From positions 23,839 through 87,838 of the forward strand of contig JAUSAX010000101.1 of NCBI GenBank assembly GCA_030652315.1: DNA of 64,000 nucleotides, in the 5' to 3' direction. Shown piece by piece: positions 25,362 to 35,900 of the stretch (the first letter of the stretch is position 1; the number at the start of each line of letters is the position of its first letter). The position numbers and the translations under genes were made by a program. The notes under the pieces are model-generated. The model had not been told where the DNA came from and did no database searches. It saw only the letters and a program-made list of their open reading frames with translations. Source of the stretch: Afipia sp. GTDB taxonomy: Bacteria; Pseudomonadota; Alphaproteobacteria; Rhizobiales; Xanthobacteraceae.

Positions 25362-25365
<4 letters not shown>
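24607..25365 (-). CDS. sufC: Fe-S assembly ATPase SufC
   Basis: A 252-residue ABC-type ATPase, soluble, that drives shape changes of the SufBCD scaffold. Walker [10 protein letters not shown] is at 37-45, the Q loop is in [12 protein letters not shown], the ABC signature appears as [10 protein letters not shown], Walker B as [12 protein letters not shown], and the switch histidine in VITHYQRLL. The start overlaps the sufB stop by 4 bp (ATGA). Confidence 0.96.
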
Positions 25366-26840
<1,475 letters not shown>

Positions 26841-26904
26841 CTTATCCTCCGCTCGCGGTTTCAAGGACCGCGGTGGACCACTTAAGTTGTACCAAGCATG
26901 AACA

Positions 26905-26917
26905 CACGCAATGCGTG
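26905..26917. repeat. Perfect small palindrome between nifS-like gene and sufB
   Basis: CACGCA-A-TGCGTG, four bases past the stop of the nifS-like gene and about 65 bp before sufB. It could be a weak 3' hairpin or a regulator site. I see no clear Irr, RirA or IscR consensus in this gap or upstream of the operon. Confidence 0.45.
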
Positions 26918-26921
26918 AAGG

Positions 26922-28085
26922 TTAGAACCGTTCAAGCCCGATTGCATGCGCTTTACCTAATACACCTGAGAGCTTTATCCAAGCCTCAAGACACTTATCT
27001 ATGTGCGCTTCCGTGGTGTCCCAGCCCAGACTGAGGCGAATGGCTCCTTGAAGGAGCGCCGGATCGGCCTTCATCGCCTGCAGCACATGGGAGGGCTGGA
27101 CCTTGCCCGAGGAGCAGGCAGACCCCGACGACACCGCAATGCCCTCCAGATCGAAGCCGATCACGGCGGTTTCCGCCTTCAGGCCCGGAGCCGAAACCAA
27201 CGTGGTGTTGGGTAGCCTCGATACGGCGTCCGAGAAGATTACGGTGCCGGGATGGTTCCTGAGGCCGGTTTCAAGCCGGGCCTGAAGGGACTTCATCCGC
27301 AGCGCGTCGTCGTCCATCGACGCCATGGCGGCCCTCACGGCGGCTCCAAATCCCGCAATTCCGGCAACATTCTCGGTTCCTGCCCGCCGGCCCTGTTCCT
27401 GGCCACCGCCCGTTACCAGCGCGTGCAGGCCTTCGAGCCCGGTAGCAACAGCGACAGCTCCGATACCTTTGGGACCGCCGACCTTGTGCGCAGAAACCGT
27501 GAGAATATCCGCCCCGAGAGCTTTGATATTGATCGGTATTTTGGCCAACGCCTGGACTGCATCCACGTGCAGCACGCCTCCAGCCACATGAACCAGCGCA
27601 GCCACCTCGGGAACTGGCTGGATCGCCCCGGTTTCATTGTTCGCCAACATCACTGAGACAAGAGCCGGAGGACCGCTTGCCAGCAGGCGCGTGAGGCCGG
27701 TCAAATCGACTACGCCCGAGGACAGCACGGGCGCAATCTCGACCGCGCCCTGTGCGAATCGCCCGCCCGCAAGCACTGACGGGTGCTCGATCGCCGAGAC
27801 GATCAGCCGCTTCACCGGTTCCCCGCCGCTTCTGTGCAACCCTGGCGCCAGCGCCAGCGCGTTCGCTTCTGTGCCTCCCGATGTGAAAATGACGTTCCGC
27901 AGATCCGCGCCGACAGCTTCGGCGACAGCCGCACGCGCATCCTCGATAAGCCTTCGGGCGGCCCGGCCCTCGCTGTGCACCGACGAAGGATTGCCGCTGA
28001 CATCGAACGTAGCTGCCATCGCCGCGCGAGATTCCGGCCGCAGCGGCGTCGTTGCATTCCAGTCGAGATAGACGCGGTCACGCAT
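26922..28085 (-). CDS. NifS/IscS-type cysteine desulfurase, first gene of suf operon
   Basis: A 387-residue group I cysteine desulfurase. The N-terminus VYLDWNATTPLRPE, the PLP lysine Lys201 in SAHKVGGPKG and the mobile-loop cysteine Cys324 in SSGSACSSGKVQPSHV show a NifS/IscS relative, unlike the group II SufS six genes on. It opens the SUF operon, so the cell codes two types of desulfurase in one transcript. It may supply sulfur to other acceptors (tRNA thiolation, cofactors) as well as to SufBCD. The 241 bp in front are shared with a divergent hydrolase gene. Confidence 0.92.
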   Translation of the reverse strand: MRDRVYLDWNATTPLRPESRAAMAATFDVSGNPSSVHSEGRAARRLIEDARAAVAEAVGADLRNVIFTSGGTEANALALAPGLHRSGGEPVKRLIVSAIEHPSVLAGGRFAQGAVEIAPVLSSGVVDLTGLTRLLASGPPALVSVMLANNETGAIQPVPEVAALVHVAGGVLHVDAVQALAKIPINIKALGADILTVSAHKVGGPKGIGAVAVATGLEGLHALVTGGGQEQGRRAGTENVAGIAGFGAAVRAAMASMDDDALRMKSLQARLETGLRNHPGTVIFSDAVSRLPNTTLVSAPGLKAETAVIGFDLEGIAVSSGSACSSGKVQPSHVLQAMKADPALLQGAIRLSLGWDTTEAHIDKCLEAWIKLSGVLGKAHAIGLERF

Positions 28086-28326
28086 GATGTCTGAGAATCC
28101 AGTCTGATCTGCAGGGCGCTTTACCCGACAATTGCATGAAAATAATCAGCAATCTGGGGCCCCTAGATAGCCCCTGCAGGCTCAATATGCTTGCTTTTTG
28201 CCCCTTGCCCCATGCTAGAACGCGGCACCCGTTCATCGCGCCGTGCCGCGCGCATGACAACACTCGAGAGACACATCGTTTGCATCGGCCAACCGGCCCG
28301 CACAACGACGCTTCAAAGGAATTTTG

Positions 28327-28974
28327 ATGCCTGAGGTCATTTTCACCGGCCCTGCTGGCCGTCTTGAAGGCCGATACCACCCGGCGAAGCAGAAGAATGC
28401 GCCGATTGCGATGGTGCTGCACCCGCATCCGCAGTTCCAGGGCAACATGAACCACCCGATCGTCTATCAGGTCTATTACGCGTTCGTAGCGCGCGGCTTC
28501 TCGGTGCTGCGCTTCAACTTCCGCGGCGTCGGCCGCAGCCAGGGACAATTCGATCACGGCACCGGCGAATTGTCCGATGCCGCATCCGCGCTCGACTGGG
28601 CACAGACCATTAATCCCGAAGCGCGCGCTTGCTGGGTTGCCGGGTTCTCGTTCGGCGCATGGATCGGCATGCAGCTTCTGATGCGCCGTCCGGAGGTCGA
28701 AGGCTTCATCTCGATCGCGCCGGAGCCCAACCGTTACGACTTTTCGTTCCTCGCGCCCTGCCCCTCGTCCGGCCTGATCGTTCATGGCGACAAGGATATC
28801 GTGGCGCCTGCGAAGGACGTCACAACGCTGGTCGAGAAGCTCAAGACACAGAAGGGAATCGTGATTGATCAGCAGGTCATTCCCGGTGCCAACCATTTCT
28901 TCGTCGACAAGATGGAGCCACTGATGGAATCGGTGACGTCCTATCTGGACATGCGGCTGGCCAACGTCCGCTAA
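28327..28974 (+). CDS. Alpha/beta hydrolase (dienelactone-hydrolase-like)
   Basis: A 215-residue single-domain hydrolase. The oxyanion region is HPHPQFQGNMNHPIVY, the nucleophile Ser109 lies in GFSFGAW, and Asp157 (HGDKDIV) and His190 (GANHFF) complete the triad. The short form with LHPHPQFQG is widespread and conserved in alphaproteobacteria without a known substrate; an esterase or peptidase is possible. The ATG at 28327 follows AAAGGA. It is divergent from the SUF operon. Confidence 0.88.
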   Translation: MPEVIFTGPAGRLEGRYHPAKQKNAPIAMVLHPHPQFQGNMNHPIVYQVYYAFVARGFSVLRFNFRGVGRSQGQFDHGTGELSDAASALDWAQTINPEARACWVAGFSFGAWIGMQLLMRRPEVEGFISIAPEPNRYDFSFLAPCPSSGLIVHGDKDIVAPAKDVTTLVEKLKTQKGIVIDQQVIPGANHFFVDKMEPLMESVTSYLDMRLANVR

Positions 28975-29052
28975 TCGAAACGACTGTTTTCAATGAAAAT
29001 GGCGCAGACGAAACATCGTCCGCGCCATTTCTATTTTACTGAACCTGCGCCT

Positions 29053-29727
29053 TTAAGCAGCAGCACGCTGGTCCAGCTGGGAAAGGTAAGACTTGTGCTT
29101 CTGCATGAAGGTCCGCAGCAGGGCAGGATATTCGGCGCTCACAGCCGCTACCACTGACGGCCGCTCGCGCAGACTCTTGCGCCAACGCGCAATCTTCGGC
29201 TTGTCGGCGAGGATGCCAAAATCGCCGATTTCATCGAACGTATCGAAATAGCGGAACACAGGCGCAAACACCGCATCGACCAGCGAGAACTGGTCGCCGT
29301 CGAACCACGGTCCCGCAACAAGCCGCGATTCAAGCCGCGCAAATTTGTCGGCCGCCTGCTTCACCTTGACGTTGAACGTCGCCTCGTCGATAGCCGTTTC
29401 CAGTCCCCATATGTCCGCCAGCACGGCTGAACCGAACTCGATCCACGCGCGATGTTCGGCGCGGGTCAGCGGATCCTTCGGATGCAGCGGCTTGGGCTGG
29501 GTTTCCTCGAGATATTCGAGAATGACCGCGGATTCGAAAACGACTTTGTCGCCGACCTGAAGCACCGGCACCTTGCCGAGCGGCGAAATCTTCAAAAACC
29601 AGTCGGGCTTGTTGTCGAGATCGATGTCGATCCGCTCGAACGGCACGCCTTTCTCCGTCAGAGAAATCACCGCACGCTGAACATAGGGGCAGAGCTTGTG
29701 GCTGATGAGCTTGAGTTTCTCGCTCAT
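29053..29727 (-). CDS. Glutathione S-transferase family protein
   Basis: A 224-residue GST. The thioredoxin-like N-terminal domain has SHKLCPYVQRAVISL (a CPYxQR motif like the omega/zeta types, with Cys13 as likely catalytic residue), the cis-proline GKVPVL, and FESAVILEYLEE for the glutathione gamma-glutamyl group; helices fill the rest. The Cys favours thiol transfer or dehalogenation over simple conjugation. The ATG at 29727 overlaps by 4 bp the stop of an upstream 44-residue open frame that has a strong ribosome site, so the two look coupled. Confidence 0.9.
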   Translation of the reverse strand: MSEKLKLISHKLCPYVQRAVISLTEKGVPFERIDIDLDNKPDWFLKISPLGKVPVLQVGDKVVFESAVILEYLEETQPKPLHPKDPLTRAEHRAWIEFGSAVLADIWGLETAIDEATFNVKVKQAADKFARLESRLVAGPWFDGDQFSLVDAVFAPVFRYFDTFDEIGDFGILADKPKIARWRKSLRERPSVVAAVSAEYPALLRTFMQKHKSYLSQLDQRAAA

Positions 29728-29858
29728 GGCGTTCTTCTCCACTGATGCGAGCACGGTGGCGGGCGATCACTTTCCACATTCGACGCCGTATGACGCACGT
29801 AGCGCCACACGCCGTCGCGAATAATTTGAATTGCGAGAATAAGTTCGGCGACCAGCAT
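29724..29858 (-). CDS. Putative 44-residue leader protein coupled to GST
   Basis: ATG at 29858 with a strong GGAAGGAG ribosome site 5 nt upstream, ending in the TGA that overlaps the GST start codon (ATGA). The product starts MLVAELILAIQIIRDGVWRYVRH, one amphipathic or membrane-active helix, then a polar tail rich in Pro and Arg. It lies about 20 nt behind a good promoter, so it would be the first gene of the transcript. It may be a real microprotein or a device to couple GST translation. No family recognised. Confidence 0.55.
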   Translation of the reverse strand: MLVAELILAIQIIRDGVWRYVRHTASNVESDRPPPCSHQWRRTP

Positions 29859-29870
29859 CGGGGCTCCTTC

Positions 29871-29933
29871 CATGCATCTGCATGTAAGTAAATGCTGGCG
29901 CATGGAGTCTGTCAAGGTCCATGCAGGTGCATG
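29871..29933 (-). promoter_or_regulatory. GST operon promoter with two identical flanking palindromes
   Basis: On the minus strand TTGACA (29915-29910), a 17 bp spacer and TTTACT (29892-29887) form a good sigma-70 promoter. It is bracketed by two copies of CATGCA-N2-TGCATG, at 29920-29933 (just upstream of -35) and 29871-29884 (across the expected start point), with centres 49 bp apart. This is the classic layout for a repressor that binds two sites. The regulator is unknown; none is encoded next to it. Confidence 0.75.
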
Positions 29934-29936
29934 AAG

Positions 29937-31034
29937 TCACGGTTTCGCGAGGACGCCACCCGTCAGTGGCGCTGGCACGCCGGTCGTTCCCGGAAATGTC
30001 AGCGGCAATCCTTTGAGGCTGCGGACGGCCATGTAGGCAAAGGCCTGGGCCTCAACCGCATCGCCCGACCAGCCCAGATCGGTGCCACGCATCACGGACG
30101 CGGGCGCCACGCGCTCGCCCAGCATCTGCATCAAGGTCGGATTGCTTGCGCCACCGCCAACCACGATCCAGTTTGTGGGTAGCTTCGGCAATGCAGGCAC
30201 AATCATCGCGATCGAAGCCGCGGTAAATGCCGTCAGGGTAGCCGCACCATCCTCCGTGCTCATGTCATCAACAGTCAGCGCCGCGAAATCATTGCGATCG
30301 AGTGATTTCGGCGGTGGCGCTGTGAAGAAGGGGCGGCTCAATGCGCGCGCGATCCAGTCCTGATCGGCATACCCTCTAGCCGCCGTGCGCCCATCGCGAT
30401 CCACCGCCTCGCCGCTCCTGCGCAGCATGAAGTCATCAAGCAGCGCATTGCCGGGGCCAGTGTCGCAGGCGATCAATGTCTCGCCGTCGATGTAGGTGAT
30501 GTTGGCGACGCCGCCGATGTTTACAACCATCGCCGGTCCTGTGCGATTCAACAGCCGCGCCAGCGCGCGATGATATACCGGTACCAACGGCGCGCCCTGC
30601 CCGCCTGCGGCGACGTCGGCGGCGCGCAAGTCGAACACCACCGGCATGCCGAGTGCCTTGGTCAGCGCATGACCGTCGCCGATCTGCACCGTCAGTCTCC
30701 GGTCCGGACGATGCAGGACAGTCTGGCCGTGGAAACCAACCACGTCGATATCGTCGCGGGAGAGCGCATTTGTTTGCAGGAAACCCTCGACCGCCTCCGC
30801 ATGCGCGCGCGTGACCAATGCCTCCGCGTCCTTCAGAGCACCGGGACGTGCACCGCGTTCGGTGACAGACACTGCATCGGCAAGCGCTTTGCGCAGCAGA
30901 TCACGCTCGCTATCGCTATAGGCGCGATAAGAGGTCGGACCGAACGTCCCGATACGCTCGCCATCCGTCTCGATCAGCGCGACATCGACGCCATCGAGCG
31001 ATGTCCCGCTCATCAGCCCAATCGCCTTCAGCAA
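29937..31034 (-). CDS. anmK: Anhydro-N-acetylmuramic acid kinase
   Basis: A 365-residue kinase of the ASKHA fold that opens and phosphorylates 1,6-anhydro-MurNAc from recycled peptidoglycan to MurNAc-6-phosphate. The family start AIGLMSGTSLDGVDVALIETDG, the DVVGFHGQTVLHRP segment, GGVANITYI and the catalytic CDTGPGNALLDDFM are all present. Its stop codon is 4 bp from the upstream operator of the GST promoter. It is divergent from tyrS. Confidence 0.95.
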   Translation of the reverse strand: MLKAIGLMSGTSLDGVDVALIETDGERIGTFGPTSYRAYSDSERDLLRKALADAVSVTERGARPGALKDAEALVTRAHAEAVEGFLQTNALSRDDIDVVGFHGQTVLHRPDRRLTVQIGDGHALTKALGMPVVFDLRAADVAAGGQGAPLVPVYHRALARLLNRTGPAMVVNIGGVANITYIDGETLIACDTGPGNALLDDFMLRRSGEAVDRDGRTAARGYADQDWIARALSRPFFTAPPPKSLDRNDFAALTVDDMSTEDGAATLTAFTAASIAMIVPALPKLPTNWIVVGGGASNPTLMQMLGERVAPASVMRGTDLGWSGDAVEAQAFAYMAVRSLKGLPLTFPGTTGVPAPLTGGVLAKP

Positions 31035-31191
31035 GGGCCTCTCCTTCGAGCCAAAATGCTCTCATTCATCGCATTTGTGCGTATTCTGGCCGCAAAACCC
31101 GAATACCCGCTTGGTTGAATCCGACGCCGGACCTGATACACCACAGGCCCAAACAAAACGCTAAATAGCTCAATCGTCAAAGAGTGCCTCC

Positions 31192-32445
31192 ATGAGCGCC
31201 TACAAGTCCGATTTCCTCAATGTCCTTCAGAGCCGCGGTTTCATCCACCAGATGTCGGATGCCGCCGGTCTTGATGCCCTTGCCGACAAGGGCGATGTGA
31301 CAGCCTACATCGGATACGATTGCACGGCCTCGTCCCTGCATGTCGGGCACCTGCTGTCGATCATGATGCTGCACTGGCTCCAGCAGTCCGGCAACAAGCC
31401 GATCGTGCTCATGGGCGGCGGCACCACCCGGGTCGGCGACCCATCCGGCCGCGACGAGACGCGTAAGCTGCTGACTTACGAGCAGATCGACGCCAACAAA
31501 GAAAGCATCAAGGGAACCTTCACGAAGCTGATCCGGTTCGGCACGGGTAAAACCGATGCCGCGATGGCCGACAATGCAGAGTGGCTCACGGCGCTCAACT
31601 ACATCGAGATGCTCCGTGACGTTGGCCGGCACTTCTCGATCAACCGCATGCTGACCATGGACTCGGTAAAGATGCGGCTCGAGCGCGAGCAGGAACTGTC
31701 CTTCATCGAATTCAACTACATGATCCTGCAGTCCTACGACTTCGTCGAACTGTCGCGGCGCTACGGCTGCAACCTGCAGATGGGCGGCTCCGACCAGTGG
31801 GGTAACATCGTCAACGGCATCGATCTCGGCCGCCGCATGGGGACGCATCAGCTTTACGCACTAACATGTCCGCTGCTGACGACCTCCTCGGGCGCGAAGA
31901 TGGGCAAGACCGCTGCCGGCGCGGTCTGGCTGAATGCAGACCTGCTCAGCAACTACGACTACTGGCAGTTCTGGCGCAATACCGAGGACGCGGACGTTGA
32001 GCGCTTCCTGAAGCTGTTCACGCTCCTGCCGATGGATGAGATCGCGAAGCTCGCGGCACTCAAGGGACAGGACATCAACGAGGCGAAGAAGGTCCTCGCG
32101 ACCGAAGCGACGGCGCTCATTCGCGGCCGCGAAGCTGCGGATGCAGCATCCGAGACGGCGCGAAAGACCTTCGAGGAAGGCACCATCGCGGGCGATCTTC
32201 CGACACTGGAAATCCCTCGGGCCGAACTCGATGCTGGTGCGTCTGTCCTGGGATTGTTCGTCAAGGCCGGCCTCGTGGCATCGAATGGCGAGGCGCGTCG
32301 TCAGATCAAGGGCGGCGGCCTTCGTGTCAACGATGCGCCAGTGACCGATGAAAAGATGAACCTGACGCCGAAGGATCTGACGTCGGAAGGCGTGGTGAAG
32401 CTCTCGATGGGGCGCAAGAAGCACGTGCTCCTGAAACCCGTCTAG
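31192..32445 (+). CDS. tyrS: Tyrosyl-tRNA synthetase
   Basis: A 417-residue class I synthetase. The HIGH signature is HVGH at 50-53, the KMSKS loop is KMGKT at 236-240, and [13 protein letters not shown] is the tyrosine/ATP site. A C-terminal S4-like RNA-binding domain ([18 protein letters not shown]) fills the last 70 residues. Length and KMGKT variant are usual for bacterial TyrRS. The 157 bp gap in front is shared with anmK. Confidence 0.97.
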   Translation: MSAYKSDFLNVLQSRGFIHQMSDAAGLDALADKGDVTAYIGYDCTASSLHVGHLLSIMMLHWLQQSGNKPIVLMGGGTTRVGDPSGRDETRKLLTYEQIDANKESIKGTFTKLIRFGTGKTDAAMADNAEWLTALNYIEMLRDVGRHFSINRMLTMDSVKMRLEREQELSFIEFNYMILQSYDFVELSRRYGCNLQMGGSDQWGNIVNGIDLGRRMGTHQLYALTCPLLTTSSGAKMGKTAAGAVWLNADLLSNYDYWQFWRNTEDADVERFLKLFTLLPMDEIAKLAALKGQDINEAKKVLATEATALIRGREAADAASETARKTFEEGTIAGDLPTLEIPRAELDAGASVLGLFVKAGLVASNGEARRQIKGGGLRVNDAPVTDEKMNLTPKDLTSEGVVKLSMGRKKHVLLKPV

Positions 32446-32455
32446 GAAGCGCATC

Positions 32456-32472
32456 GCTAGCCTTTGGCTAGC
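32456..32472. terminator. Convergent hairpin between tyrS and thioesterase genes
   Basis: Perfect stem gctagcc / ggctagc with a 3 nt loop in the 22 bp between the two convergent stop codons; the thioesterase stop lies inside it. No T-run, so termination would need Rho or the hairpin acts only as mRNA 3' end protection. Confidence 0.5.
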
Positions 32473-32911
32473 CCTGGCGGCGCATAGTCATCATGGTCGC
32501 CGACATCGTGGCGACCAGTTTTTCGCGGCCATCCTCAATGGCGAAGGCACGGCCCTCCGCGACAACAAGCGTGCGGCCCGGTTTCACAACGGTTCCGACA
32601 AAACGGAACGTCTGGCCCTTGGCAGGTGCCAGCAGATTGATCTTGAATTCGACGGTGAGAATGTCCGCCTGTGCGGGCATCAACGTGTAAGACGCCAGTC
32701 CGCATGCAGTATCGAGCGCGGCCGACACGACGCCGCCATGCAAGAAGCCATTCTGTTGCGAGAATTTCGCATCGTACGGCATCCGTAATTCAAGCGCACC
32801 CGGTTCGACCTTGGCCAACGTTATTCCGAACGTTCCCAGCGCCGGCTGATTTGCAAACGTCTTCCGCACCCGCACTTCGTAGTCGGGATCCTGAACCTGA
32901 AATGCGCTCAT
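32468..32911 (-). CDS. PaaI-family hotdog thioesterase
   Basis: A 147-residue single hotdog-fold protein. The family block FSQQNGFLHGGVVSAALDTACGLA holds the active-site region (HGGxxxxxxDxA). PaaI-type enzymes hydrolyse aryl- or acyl-CoA thioesters; the substrate is unknown. Its start overlaps the stop of the large AsmA-like gene by 4 bp (ATGA), so they form a coupled pair, which is unexpected for functions so different. Confidence 0.87.
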   Translation of the reverse strand: MSAFQVQDPDYEVRVRKTFANQPALGTFGITLAKVEPGALELRMPYDAKFSQQNGFLHGGVVSAALDTACGLASYTLMPAQADILTVEFKINLLAPAKGQTFRFVGTVVKPGRTLVVAEGRAFAIEDGREKLVATMSATMMTMRRQG

Positions 32912-35900
32912 TGTTGATTGGGGGTGGCAAAATCCGCAGGCGCGTTCTGCTTTCCGGTGTTGAAGTCAAAGATCTTGCGGAACACGCCGGGCGCCATCGC
33001 AGAGATCGGATTGACCCGCAAAACAGGCGCGCCGGGTGTTCCAACAACCTCGTATGTAATGCCGATCAGACCTTCATTGCTGCCGCCGCCGAGGAACAGG
33101 CCGACGATCGGAATCTGCCCGAACATGTTGTTCAGGCCATAGAGCGGAACGAAGGTGCCGCTCATCTTCACCTGATTGACGGGATAGTCGATGAGCCCCT
33201 CGATGGTCGCACCGATCGTCGGGCCGCGAAGCACGCCGTCCTTCACCCGTAGCTGGCCGCTCTGGCGCGTAAACTCAGCGCGCATACCGGAAAAACCAAC
33301 GCCCTGCGAATTCACTCCCGGTGCATTGGCGACAGCGCGATCAAGTGCCGCTTCGCCCTTGATCGTGAAATCGCGGACGTTCAGCAGCCCTTCCTGCGGC
33401 GATGTATCGGACGTCGGCGGATCGATCGCCAACCACATCTTGCCGCCATTCATCTTTGCGTACGTGTCGGTGAAACGGAAGAATGCGCCTGCGTCGCCGG
33501 TCTCGAGATACATCACGTCACGCCCCTGCGCACGTCCACGCAGATCACCAATCACCGGGGTGTCGCGTCCCAGTTTACCGCTGAGCGAGAACGATCTGAT
33601 AGCACCACCGCGGCGCGTGAGTTTCAGGTCTATGCTGCGAACCGCCTCACCATAAAAACCTGCAAGCGCTCCGAGCTTGGCGTCGATATCGATGTCGAAA
33701 CTCTTGGATTTTTCCTTGGTGTTCGAATCCCTGCCCGACATCGCGCTCTTGATAAAGCCGCGGCCATCGAACACCTCGCCCCGCATCGTGACCTTCAGCG
33801 TCCCGTCAGGTGCGCGCTCGGCCTTTAAACTCGCCTTGTCGCCTTCCGAAGGCGAAAACGTCGGGAAGGACGCATTGACGAGATCGTTCTTGTCATCAAC
33901 TTCAAGCGAACCCTTGATCTGTGTCCCGTTGCCTTCGACGACAATGTCCTCGAAGCGAGTCCCCTGAGGTTTCTGCACGACGTTGAAGGTCATCTTGGTC
34001 GTTTTGCCCGCAACCTTGGTCCAGCCGGGAAGCAAGTTATCGATGCGCGCGGCGGTGAGGTCGGCCTCGACGCCAAAGCGATTGTCGCGATTATCCCCCT
34101 CGCCTCCGGCGATCTTGCCAGTCAGCTTGATGGGAATGGCGCCGCTCAGGCTCGATCCCAGATCGACGCCAAGGCGCGCGCGGGCCGCATCGTCAAGGGT
34201 TGCCGAAACGCGCACGTCGGCGTCACCCTCGTTGTTCTTGCGATAGTCGAGGGCCGCGGGTTGACCGCCGATCTTGACGTCGCCCTTTACGCGATAACCC
34301 TGATTATCGGCGACGACCTTCAGCGAGTTTGCCTCAAGCTTCTGGTTCATCGCGAGTTTGTCGACGGCCAGCGCACCAAGATCGAGGTTGATGGAGTAAG
34401 TCGTATCCGCCTTGGTCAGCGCATTCTTCAGAGGCATCGCCAGCGTGACAATCGCGGAGACCGTTCCTTTGCTCGAATTGGGATCGATTGCCGTATCGCC
34501 CGCTTCGCGCAACCTCTCCGATTGCAAAACTTCGGCAGCCGCCGGAACCGGGCCATCAATCCGGAAGCGCACCTTGGTCGGTGCAGGTTTCGGCGCAAGA
34601 TCCGGCACCTCGAACGTCAGGTCGGAAATATTCAACCGTCTGCCGGCCGGCGTATCGACCGCACCTTGCCCGACGTTGATGTTGACCGTGCGTCCGCTGA
34701 CACGGCCCTTCATGTCGGCATCGCGAACCAACGGCATGTCATCGACTGGCTTGATGGTCAGGCCGCTCGCCAGGAAATTCACCGACAGTCCATCGTCAGG
34801 GATCGGCGGGCCGCCGCGGACCAGCGTATGGACCGGCGCATTCACGGCAACATCGAGCCGCTGAACCATTCCACGATCAACCCGCTCGGTGACCCATTCG
34901 CGGACTTCGGGCGCAATCAGCACGGGCCAGATGCGCTTCAGCACCGTCACCGGCATCGGCGTCGCAGCCATCCCGAGCGTCAACCGCGCCTCACCCGAAT
35001 AGTCGAGACTTCCGGAACCCGCGACACCGATCTCGCCGTTGCTGATGTCGCATTGAGTCAAAAGTACGCGCCGGTTTTCGGTATCGAACCGGAGGCGAAT
35101 GGCGATGCGGTTGAAGATCGAGGGGGCTTCTCCCGCTTCACCGGCCAGCAGAATTGTTCCGCCGCTGAGTCCGAGTTGCCAGCTCGGGATGCTGTCATTG
35201 GGTGGCTCGAGATGTGCCAGCAGCGTAATGCGATTGGCGCCGGCGTAAACATGAAACGGCGCCACCATGACGCGGCGGCCTGCATCCCATTCAACGCGCG
35301 CATCGGCGTGGTCGATCACCATCGGATAGTCGGGCACGTTGAGATCGACAATCGTGCCCTTGCCCGCAACAATTTCGCCCCGGAAATAGGTGGGCAGCCC
35401 GTCACGCCCGATCTCGCCCTTGAACTCGCCGCTGAGCGGCATGTCCGCCGCGTAAGTGAAATCCTTCAAGCGGGCCGCAAGCAGCAGGTTGTTGGTCGGA
35501 ACCTTGTTGGCGCTGATGTCGATGGACCGCACACCGTTGGATGGCGCACCGACCGCGACCTTGAGCTCCCAGCCGTTCTTTCCTTCTTCGCCGACGCTGA
35601 GCGCAACACCGCCGCCCAACGGACGGCGCAAGCTCAGGCTGATGTTCGAGAAGTTGAGGACTCCGCCGTTGCGCTGATCTTCGACCGTCAGCACACCATT
35701 GCGCAGTCCGATTTCGTTGAGGCTCTGGCCATCAAGACCGTTGGCGCTGAGACTGTCGAGCCAATCAAGCGCAGCAAGCAGCCCTCCCGTACCGTTCGAC
35801 GCTGCGGCCGATGTCGCAGGCACTGTCGGTGGCGCGGGCGATGCCTGAAACGGCAAAGGTGTCGGACCGGAAGCGGCCGGCGGTGCGGGTTTGACGGGAA

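Noticed and set aside
28086..28326. An Irr, RirA or IscR site controlling the suf operon
   Set aside because: There is no TTTAGAA dyad, TGA-N9-TCA or IscR type 1 match in the gap; a TGA-N6-TCA at about 28137 has the wrong spacing.
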